From Microbacteriaceae bacterium (lineage in GTDB: Bacteria > Actinomycetota > Actinomycetes > Actinomycetales > Microbacteriaceae): DNA of 64,000 bases. Numbering within the stretch: position 1 is the first letter of the stretch; each line of letters starts with the position of its first letter. The stretch spans positions 1 through 64,000 of the forward strand of contig JACMPQ010000062.1 of the NCBI GenBank assembly GCA_014377425.1, read 5' to 3'. This document shows positions 48,563 to 55,159 of this stretch, one piece after another. The position numbers were made by a program, and so were the translations under genes. The notes beneath the pieces were generated by a model. It made no database searches. It saw nothing but the letters and a program-made list of their open reading frames with translations, and was not told where the DNA came from.

Positions 48563-49204
48563 GTGGTGAATATAATCGTCGCAGGCCTCAATGCTGAGTC
48601 CGTCCCCTACCTTGAGGCTCTCGCTCTGCAGCGAGCCACCCACGAGGATGTTGTGGCCGGTCGCACACCAGACACCCTGCTATTGCTCGAACACCCTTCG
48701 GTATACACCGCGGGTAAGCGCACCGAAGATACCGAGCGCCCAATAAATGGAACGCCCGTTATCGATGTGGACCGTGGCGGCAAGATCACCTGGCATGGCC
48801 CGGGTCAACTGGTCGGTTATCCCATTCTCCGTTTGCCCGATCCGATCGACGTTGTGGGCTACGTACGCACGCTCGAGCTTCTCCTCATTGACGTGCTTGC
48901 CGAGCTCGGGGTGAATGCCGCCCAGATAACCGGGCGCTCCGGCGTCTGGGTGCGTGGCAATGACAAAATCGCGGCGATCGGTATCCGCGTCGCCGGTGGC
49001 GTCACGATGCACGGATTCTCACTCAACTGCTCCAACGACTTTGACGCCTACCAGCACATTGTGGCTTGTGGGCTCGCCGACGCCGGAGCCACCAGTATTT
49101 CGAGGGAGCTCGGCCGCACTGTGACGCCTGCTGACCTCGTGGAGCATATTTCAGCCCGCTTTGCCCGGATCAATCTAGCCACGATCAATGAGGTAGTCGC
49201 ATGA
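48563..49204 (+). CDS. lipB: Lipoyl(octanoyl) transferase
   Basis: The 213-residue enzyme moves the octanoyl group from ACP to E2 and GcvH lipoyl domains. The [19 protein letters not shown] motif is near residue 70 and the acyl-binding Cys/Lys region is AIGIRV...LNCSNDF...IVACGL. The GTG at 48563 (a second GTG follows directly) is set by TAGACT 6 nt upstream. Its stop overlaps the lipA start (ATGA). Confidence 0.95.
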   Translation: MVNIIVAGLNAESVPYLEALALQRATHEDVVAGRTPDTLLLLEHPSVYTAGKRTEDTERPINGTPVIDVDRGGKITWHGPGQLVGYPILRLPDPIDVVGYVRTLELLLIDVLAELGVNAAQITGRSGVWVRGNDKIAAIGIRVAGGVTMHGFSLNCSNDFDAYQHIVACGLADAGATSISRELGRTVTPADLVEHISARFARINLATINEVVA

Positions 49205-50190
49205 CCCATCCCCCCGAAGGTCGCAAGATGTTGCGACTTGAAGTTCGAAACGCCGAAACTCCGATCGAGCGCAAGCCCGAGTGGATCAAGATCAAGGCCA
49301 AGATGGGCCCGGAATACCGTCAGCTCCAGGAACTGGTCAAGAGCGAGGACCTGCACACGGTCTGCCAGGAGGCAGGCTGCCCGAATATCTACGAGTGCTG
49401 GGAAGACCGCGAGGCTACCTTCCTCATCGGTGGATCTCAGTGCACGCGTCGCTGCGACTTCTGCCAGATCGACACCGGTAAGCCGGCGGACTACGATCGT
49501 GACGAACCGCGCCGTGTCGCCGAATCGGTTGTCAAAATGAATTTGCGTTACGCCACGGTAACCGGAGTCGCCCGCGACGACCTTCCCGATGAGGGTGCTT
49601 GGTTACACGCCGAGACAGTACGGCAGATCCATGCCATGAACCCCGGTACCGGGGTCGAGATTCTGGCGACAGACTTTTCGGGTAATCCAGATCTGTTGGC
49701 CGAAGTGTTCTCCTCTCGACCGGAGGTTTTTGCGCACAACGTAGAGACCGTTCCCCGTATTTTTAAGCGCATCCGGCCGGCATTTCGCTACGAGCGATCC
49801 CTCGATGTTTTGACTCAGGGTCGCAACGCCGGGCTTATTACCAAGTCAAACCTCATTCTGGGAATGGGCGAAACCCGTGCCGAGATCAGCCAAGCGCTGC
49901 AGGATTTGCACGATGCGGGTACCGACATCATCACCGTGACGCAGTACCTTCGCCCGACCCCTCGCCACCTTCCGGTGGACCGTTGGGTGCGTCCGGAAGA
50001 GTTCATCGAGATCAACGCCGAGGCAGAAGAAATCGGGTTCCTCGGAGTGCTGGCTGGACCGCTCGTGCGTTCCAGCTACCGCGCTGGCCGCCTGTGGGCA
50101 AAATCTATGGTGAGTAAGGGCCGTGACATCCCCGACGGTCTGCGTCACCTCGCAGACGCCGATCTCGGATTCGCGCAGGCGGCGTCGTAG
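49201..50190 (+). CDS. lipA: Lipoyl synthase
   Basis: The 329-residue radical-SAM enzyme inserts two sulfurs into protein-bound octanoyl groups. The auxiliary cluster Cys are in [13 protein letters not shown] (about 55-67) and the radical-SAM CxxxCxxC is CTRRCDFC (about 80-87). It overlaps lipB and completes the lipoylation pathway next to the E2 and E3 genes. The 3' end lies inside a perfect 22-bp tandem duplication that repeats the codons for AQAAS and the stop. Confidence 0.96.
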   Translation: MTHPPEGRKMLRLEVRNAETPIERKPEWIKIKAKMGPEYRQLQELVKSEDLHTVCQEAGCPNIYECWEDREATFLIGGSQCTRRCDFCQIDTGKPADYDRDEPRRVAESVVKMNLRYATVTGVARDDLPDEGAWLHAETVRQIHAMNPGTGVEILATDFSGNPDLLAEVFSSRPEVFAHNVETVPRIFKRIRPAFRYERSLDVLTQGRNAGLITKSNLILGMGETRAEISQALQDLHDAGTDIITVTQYLRPTPRHLPVDRWVRPEEFIEINAEAEEIGFLGVLAGPLVRSSYRAGRLWAKSMVSKGRDIPDGLRHLADADLGFAQAAS

Positions 50191-50216
50191 GTCCCGCGCA
50201 GGCGGCGTCGTAGGTC
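50172..50216. repeat. 22-bp tandem duplication across the lipA stop codon
   Basis: Identical copies at 50172-50193 and 50195-50216, 1 bp apart. The first copy contains the lipA stop and the second repeats it downstream. The rest of the gap to the convergent pseudokinase (50217-50313) holds no gene. Confidence 0.95.
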
Positions 50217-50313
50217 TCGAACAGACGAGGTTGGCGGGCTGGTCGATTGATGCACTCGGTGGGCTAGCCGATCGACGAGGTCGAAGCGCTAATTCGCTGA
50301 CGTGGTCGGTGCG

Positions 50314-52128
50314 CTAGCCGCCGAGCACCAAGTCTCGGATGAGCCATCCTGCAGCGCCCTTAACCAGATGCAGTGATGCCGGGGGCATTGCATCAGCCCC
50401 CGGAGCTGTCGTGAGCGACAGGAGTGCAGAATTTCCCAGACGCTGAATCAACGTCACCGAAATCCCGCGGAAGTAGCCGTTGTAGATATCGCTTCGCCCC
50501 TCTCGCAACTGACGAATGAGCCGGCCGTCGGAATCCTCGGCGGCGGAACCGGGTTGGTCGATATGCGCCAAGCAGGGCAAAGATTTCTGCTGCAAACACT
50601 CTCGACGCTTGTCCAAAAGCGCCGTCGCTGCCGCGATCGGGTCGTCTCCGGTGGTGACTGAGCTCGGCCGTGGGGCTTGCGTGTCGGGTGAATTTCCGGT
50701 CGATGTGTCTGGCGACTTCCTGGGAGACGTCTCAGGTATTGCGGTAGACGGGTGTCCGGCTGGCGCGCCCGGTGATTGACTTCGAGTCGCACCATCCTGC
50801 GTTGCCGCCCCGCCCGCTTCCGGCACGATCAACATCGCGGTGAGCAGCAGCACAAAGCTCGCTACCGTTGCGACGAGAATCGGACGCTGAAACCGCCGCA
50901 TCCAGAAGCCAATTCGACCTTGGCTGGTCGCGGCGATATCGGTATCGGGAGTTGTCCTGGTCGTGGTCGTAGCCGTGATACGAGCCGTGACCGGCGATCG
51001 CTGCCGCCCAGCCGCGACAATCGGCTCGGCCGTTCTGGCGGCCACCGCAGGCATTCGCCAGCTGAGGTCATCGATCCAGTCCGGCAGCATTCCGCGAAGC
51101 GCATTTAATCCACCGGCTACTGCCGAACCTATCGCTGCCGTTGCGCGTTGTCCGACTGAAGCGAGATTGGAAGGCCGTCGCGGGCGGCATGCACGGGGGT
51201 CTGTGTCAGAACTGTCAGTGCCCGAAGTACCAGTGCCCGAAGTACCAGTGCCCGAAGTACCAGTGCCCGAAGTGCCATCGCCCGCAGTATCGTTGCCCAG
51301 AAAATCAGCGCCAAGAGAGCCGCTGCCCAAAGCCGCAGTGCCGAAAGACCCCCTGCGGGGAAGGCGGCTCCCTGAAAAATCAGTAACAACACCATCGATG
51401 CCGGGAAAAAGCACGGGGCCGGCCGAGGCCAGGTCAAAGATTCGTTCGGCGAGGTCGTGGCAAAACTCGTCCGGTGGTGACTCCGGCTGAAAACTGTCGA
51501 GCCAGCAGAGAATATTTTCGCAGGCGTTGCTGTCTGGCGTCGTCTCCAGAACGGCGCGCGTCAGTGCCACCAGTGCCGTGGCGTCGAGGCGGATCTCGGG
51601 GCAGGCATCGAGTAGTACCGGTGCGAGGCTGGACCGCGACGGTGCGGGTACCGGGCCCACGATCGTCGAAGCGCCAAAGCCACACAATACGGGGGCACCG
51701 AAATCGTCGAAGCGAATGGCGCCCAGTGAGATGTTTCCATGGGCGACGCCAAGGCGGTGAAGCTGCCCCAGGGTCTGCGCGATCGGCGCGATCAGGGTAA
51801 CCGCTTCGCCAGCCGAAAAGTTTCGCCGCCCGGCAAGGAGAGCTGACGCAGTTATTGCCCCCAGCCGACGAAGGATAAGAACGGGGCGCCCGTCATAGCC
51901 GGTGGCGAGATCGTCGAGCCGCACAACATGATCGATTGAGCCCGTGCGACTGAGTGCCTCGACCTCTCGCGAAATACTTTCGGCCTCCGTCGTTGGCCGA
52001 AATATTTTGACCGCCGCCACCGACGCTTCAGCCCCGTCGAGGGATAAAGCCGCATGGCCCAGCCAGACCTCCGACCGATCTCCCGAACCCAGCCGACGCA
52101 CCAGTCGGTATCCTCCCACCATTTCCAT
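50314..52128 (-). CDS. Membrane pseudokinase with an extracytoplasmic domain
   Basis: The 604-residue protein has an N-terminal kinase-like fold: Gly-rich loop RLGSGDRSEVWLG, ATP Lys in AAVKIF, and a Glu in SREVEAL. The catalytic loop is AHGNIS instead of HRDLKPxN and DFG has become GFG, so it should not phosphorylate. A low-complexity linker with a 5-residue repeat (about 260-310) is followed by a transmembrane helix (about 437-460). The extracytoplasmic domain ends in a small ketosteroid-isomerase/lumazine-binding-like part (DKRRECL...GISVTLIQRLG). Function unknown; it may be a signalling scaffold. Adjacent start Mets at 52128 and 52122 cannot be separated. Confidence 0.8.
   Translation of the reverse strand: MEMVGGYRLVRRLGSGDRSEVWLGHAALSLDGAEASVAAVKIFRPTTEAESISREVEALSRTGSIDHVVRLDDLATGYDGRPVLILRRLGAITASALLAGRRNFSAGEAVTLIAPIAQTLGQLHRLGVAHGNISLGAIRFDDFGAPVLCGFGASTIVGPVPAPSRSSLAPVLLDACPEIRLDATALVALTRAVLETTPDSNACENILCWLDSFQPESPPDEFCHDLAERIFDLASAGPVLFPGIDGVVTDFSGSRLPRRGSFGTAALGSGSLGADFLGNDTAGDGTSGTGTSGTGTSGTGTSGTDSSDTDPRACRPRRPSNLASVGQRATAAIGSAVAGGLNALRGMLPDWIDDLSWRMPAVAARTAEPIVAAGRQRSPVTARITATTTTRTTPDTDIAATSQGRIGFWMRRFQRPILVATVASFVLLLTAMLIVPEAGGAATQDGATRSQSPGAPAGHPSTAIPETSPRKSPDTSTGNSPDTQAPRPSSVTTGDDPIAAATALLDKRRECLQQKSLPCLAHIDQPGSAAEDSDGRLIRQLREGRSDIYNGYFRGISVTLIQRLGNSALLSLTTAPGADAMPPASLHLVKGAAGWLIRDLVLGG
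51201..51350. repeat. 15-bp minisatellite with graded decay in the pseudokinase gene
   Basis: Ten 15-bp units follow one another in frame. Three (51216-51260) are identical and the fourth differs by one base; divergence grows on both sides. They encode a five-residue x-x-Gly-x-x repeat. Confidence 0.85.
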
Positions 52129-52252
52129 CCCCCGACCATGCCAGGTCGCCTCTGCGGTTGGTCAAACACAACTCACCTTGGTCAACTCCCGACGATCTCA
52201 GCGCCGGGGCAGGAGAAGTGCCTGATCGCACCGGGACCGCTGACAGTGGCCC

Positions 52253-52258
52253 TATCCT
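52253..52258 (+). promoter_or_regulatory. Leaderless -10 box of the DUF4191 gene
   Basis: TATCCT, 6 nt, then the ATG at 52265. Confidence 0.6.
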
Positions 52259-52264
52259 TGAACT

Positions 52265-52981
52265 ATGGCACGCACCCGAATCGCAAAAACCCCGAAATCC
52301 GCTAAGGAACCGGGGCGTATTAAGCAGATGCAACAGGTCTTCACAATGACCCGTAAATACGACCCCAAGTCGGTCTGGTACATGTTGATCGCCTTCGTGC
52401 TTCCTGTCGCCGTGGGTGTTGTTCTCGCCTTTGTCATCTCCCCGCAGAGCGTCATTGGAATCATCCTTTACATCATCGCCGGTGTAATGGCGGGGTTGCT
52501 GGCGTTCCTGCTCGTGCTCGGCCGTCGTGCCGAGCGAGCAGCCTACGGCCAAATCAAGGGGCAGCCCGGAGCCGTCGGTGCGGTCCTCAAAAGCTCGTTG
52601 CGCCGTGGTTGGGTGGCGAGTGAGATGCCCATCACCGTGAGCCCAAAAACTCAGGATGCCGTTTATCGCGCGGTGGGTCGCGGCGGGATCGTGCTGATTG
52701 GTGAGGGGCCCAAATCCCGCACCATCAAGATGCTCGATGACGAACGCCGCCGCATTGCCCGCGTTCTGCCGAACGTTCCGGTGAACTACCTCACGGTCGG
52801 CCCGGACAGCGATTCAACCGAGCTTCACAAACTCCCCTCCGTAATGAACCGCTTCGCGAAAGCTCTGAATAAGAGCGAAATCTATGCGGTCAATAACCGC
52901 ATTGGTTCCCTCGGCAAGGCCGGTCTGCCCATTCCCAAGGGTATCGACCCGACTCGCGCGCGCTCCAGCCGCTCCCGCTAA
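52265..52981 (+). CDS. DUF4191 membrane protein
   Basis: The 238-residue protein has a basic N-terminus, two adjacent hydrophobic helices (about 38-60 and 64-86) and a cytoplasmic domain with SLRRGWVASEMPITVSPK-type and VGRGGIVLIGEGP blocks typical of DUF4191. The function is unknown. Its place between lipA and glnA is conserved (M. tuberculosis Rv2219). It is leaderless and convergent with the RDD gene. Confidence 0.92.
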   Translation: MARTRIAKTPKSAKEPGRIKQMQQVFTMTRKYDPKSVWYMLIAFVLPVAVGVVLAFVISPQSVIGIILYIIAGVMAGLLAFLLVLGRRAERAAYGQIKGQPGAVGAVLKSSLRRGWVASEMPITVSPKTQDAVYRAVGRGGIVLIGEGPKSRTIKMLDDERRRIARVLPNVPVNYLTVGPDSDSTELHKLPSVMNRFAKALNKSEIYAVNNRIGSLGKAGLPIPKGIDPTRARSSRSR

Positions 52982-53002
52982 GAAGCTGCCAGTTCGCCCT
53001 CG

Positions 53003-53030
53003 TCCGACACCAGGCGTTCGACACCAGCCG
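53003..53030. repeat. 14-bp imperfect tandem duplication beside the RDD stop
   Basis: Units at 53003-53016 and 53017-53030 match at 12 of 14 bases, with cgacaccag shared. The second ends directly before the stop codon of the convergent RDD gene. Confidence 0.75.
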
Positions 53031-53453
53031 TTAGCGCCGTACGATCACCGTTCCGGCGAGGCGATCATGCATGCCACGCTGGTCGCGATCCCAAATGACG
53101 GCCGGGATGACCAGGCACAAAAGAAGCGTTCGGATGACGGGTCGCCACGGACCCAGCCACCTGCCGTCGACGGAGACGACCCGAAGTCCCATTATTAGGT
53201 GTCCAATTCCACCGGATGCCGTGATTAGAAAAACGATCTGAGCGATGGCGAAGATCACCAACGTTGCCGTGGGGTCGTAGTGGAAAAAGACCACCGACAG
53301 CAGTGTGCACAGGCCCCAGTCGATGAAAATCGCGGCAGTGCGCCGTCCGACTCGGCCAACGGATCGCGGGCCGACAGCCGGAAGGCCGAGGCGGCGGCCG
53401 GGCCAGCCCGACGGTGGAGCGGAATCGTTCGAGGTAGTACTGGAGCCTGGCAT
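53031..53453 (-). CDS. RDD family membrane protein
   Basis: The 140-residue protein has an Arg/Asp-containing first helix (GRRTAAIFIDWGLCTLL) and a third helix pair ending with DRDQRGMHDRLAGTVIV, the RDD fold signature. Roles proposed for the family include transport and stress tolerance; none can be assigned here. I chose the ATG at 53453, not the longer GTG at 53510, because TACGAT lies exactly 6 nt before it. The 53510 start would run into the GlnR operator of glnA. Confidence 0.88.
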   Translation of the reverse strand: MPGSSTTSNDSAPPSGWPGRRLGLPAVGPRSVGRVGRRTAAIFIDWGLCTLLSVVFFHYDPTATLVIFAIAQIVFLITASGGIGHLIMGLRVVSVDGRWLGPWRPVIRTLLLCLVIPAVIWDRDQRGMHDRLAGTVIVRR

Positions 53454-53459
53454 GCGTTC

Positions 53460-53465
53460 ATCGTA
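53460..53465 (-). promoter_or_regulatory. Leaderless -10 box of the RDD gene
   Basis: TACGAT, 6 nt, then the ATG at 53453. The glnA GlnR operator begins 18 bp further upstream. Confidence 0.6.
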
Positions 53466-53483
53466 ACGGCGAGCCGCTGCTCC

Positions 53484-53521
53484 GTAACCTGCCGGAAACA
53501 TTTGCGACACCGTGGAGAAAC
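53484..53521 (+). promoter_or_regulatory. GlnR operator (four half-sites) of glnA
   Basis: GTAAC (53484), GAAAC (53495), GACAC (53506) and GAAAC (53517) start exactly 11 bp apart, the full actinomycete GlnR box. It ends 68 bp before the glnA ATG. A TAACCT -10-like box follows at 53533-53538. Confidence 0.85.
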
Positions 53522-53540
53522 CGCCTACCTCTAACCTGCT

Positions 53541-53564
53541 AGAAGGCTGCGTATTGCAGCTTCT
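53541..53564 (+). other. Hairpin in the glnA leader
   Basis: AGAA(G)GCTGC gtatt GCAGCTTCT can form a 9-bp stem with one bulged G near the likely 5' end of the glnA mRNA. It could stabilise the transcript; no riboswitch family is recognised. Confidence 0.35.
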
Positions 53565-53589
53565 TCATTCACACTCAGTGGGGTTCTTC

Positions 53590-55014
53590 ATGTTCAATGA
53601 CTCTTCCGAAGTACTCAAGTTCATCAAGGACACCGACGTAAAATTCCTTGATATTCGTTTCACCGATCTTCCCGGAGTTCAGCAGCACTTCAACATCCCG
53701 GCATCCACCGTCGACGAAGAGTTCTTCTCAGTTGGCCAGATGTTCGACGGCTCGTCGATCCGCGGTTTCGCGTCGATCCACGAGTCAGACATGCAACTCA
53801 TCCCGGACGTCACTACGGCTTATGTCGACCCGTTCCGCACCGAGCGCACGCTCATCATGATCTTTGATATCTACAACCCGCGCAACGGTGAGATCTACCA
53901 CCGCGACCCGCGCCAGGTTGCCAAGAAGGCTGAGAAGTACCTCGCCTCGACCGGTATCGCCGACACCGCATTCTTCGCTCCCGAAGCCGAGTTCTATATC
54001 TTCGACGACGTGCGCTACGACGTGAAGCAGAACTCAAGCTTCTTCTCCGTCGACTCCGACGAGGGTGCCTGGAACACCGGCCGCGTTGAAGAAGGCGGAA
54101 ACCTCGGCAACAAGACCCCCTTCAAGGGCGGCTACTTCCCGGTGAGCCCGGTCGACAAGCAGGCTGACCTGCGCGACGACATGTGCCTCAAGCTCATCGA
54201 CGCCGGCCTCATTCTCGAGCGTGCCCACCACGAAGTGGGTACCGGCGGCCAGGCCGAAATAAACTACCGCTTCGACACCATGGTGCACGCCGCCGACGAC
54301 CTGCTTAAGTTCAAGTACATCATCAAGAACACCGCCGAAGAGTGGGGCAAGACGGCAACGTTCATGCCCAAGCCGCTGTTCGGTGACAACGGCTCCGGCA
54401 TGCACACGCACCAGTCGCTCTGGAACGACGGCGTGCCGTTGTTCTACGACGAGAGCGGCTATGGCGGACTCAGCGACCTCGCGCGCTGGTACATCGGTGG
54501 GCTTCTTAAGCACGCGCCCGCCGTTTTGGCGTTCACGAACCCGACGCTGAACTCCTACCGTCGACTGATCCCCGGATTCGAAGCCCCGGTCAACCTGGTC
54601 TACTCGGCCGGTAACCGCTCAGCCTCGATCCGCATCCCGATCACGGGTACCAACCCGAAGGCAAAGCGCATCGAGTTCCGTGCACCGGATGCCTCCGGCA
54701 ACCCGTACCTCGCATTCGCTGCGCAGCTCATGGCTGGCATCGACGGCATCAAGAACCGCATCGAGCCGCACGAGCCCGTCGACAAGGATCTGTACGAGCT
54801 TCCCCCAGAGGAGGCCAAGAACATTCCTCAAGTTCCGGCATCCCTCTCGGAGGCCCTTGACGCTCTGGAAGCCGACCACGAGTTCCTGATCGCCGGGAAC
54901 GTGTTCACGATGGACCTGATCGAGAACTGGATCGCCTACAAGCGGGAGAAGGAAATCATCCCGGCCGCCCAGCGTCCGACCCCGTTTGAGTATGAGCTGT
55001 ACTACGGCGTGTAA
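53590..55014 (+). CDS. glnA: Glutamine synthetase type I (GlnA1)
   Basis: The 474-residue dodecameric enzyme makes glutamine from glutamate, ammonia and ATP. Characteristic stretches are DGSSIRGF near residue 55, [17 protein letters not shown] and [10 protein letters not shown]. The adenylylation Tyr is present in [11 protein letters not shown] near residue 400, so GlnE can regulate it. The ATG at 53590 gives the family N-terminus ([10 protein letters not shown]); only a weak GGGG precedes it. GlnR controls transcription through the operator upstream, and a terminator follows. Confidence 0.96.
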   Translation: MFNDSSEVLKFIKDTDVKFLDIRFTDLPGVQQHFNIPASTVDEEFFSVGQMFDGSSIRGFASIHESDMQLIPDVTTAYVDPFRTERTLIMIFDIYNPRNGEIYHRDPRQVAKKAEKYLASTGIADTAFFAPEAEFYIFDDVRYDVKQNSSFFSVDSDEGAWNTGRVEEGGNLGNKTPFKGGYFPVSPVDKQADLRDDMCLKLIDAGLILERAHHEVGTGGQAEINYRFDTMVHAADDLLKFKYIIKNTAEEWGKTATFMPKPLFGDNGSGMHTHQSLWNDGVPLFYDESGYGGLSDLARWYIGGLLKHAPAVLAFTNPTLNSYRRLIPGFEAPVNLVYSAGNRSASIRIPITGTNPKAKRIEFRAPDASGNPYLAFAAQLMAGIDGIKNRIEPHEPVDKDLYELPPEEAKNIPQVPASLSEALDALEADHEFLIAGNVFTMDLIENWIAYKREKEIIPAAQRPTPFEYELYYGV

Positions 55015-55038
55015 ACCGTAGACCGCCTTGAACCGAGG

Positions 55039-55075
55039 AAAGGGCCGAATCTCTGAGGAGATTTGGCCCTTTTTC
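55039..55075 (+). terminator. Terminator of glnA
   Basis: Stem AGGGCC(G)AATCTC / GAGATTTGGCCCT with a 4-nt loop, followed by five T. Confidence 0.9.
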
Positions 55076-55097
55076 TGTTGTCACGCACTTCTACTGT

Positions 55098-55137
55098 TTG
55101 TTCCTTGTCTTACCGGCTTGTTCCTTGTCTTACCGGC
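55098..55137. repeat. Perfect 20-bp tandem duplication between glnA and glnE
   Basis: Two identical 20-bp units (55098-55117 and 55118-55137) lie between the glnA terminator and the end of the convergent glnE. There is no other feature in the gap. Confidence 0.95.
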
Positions 55138-55159
55138 TCGACCGTGGAGCCGAGTGCAA

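Noticed and set aside
51216-51275. Regular 15-bp repeats considered as a CRISPR array
   Set aside because: Units are contiguous without spacers, in frame with a coding region, and far too short.
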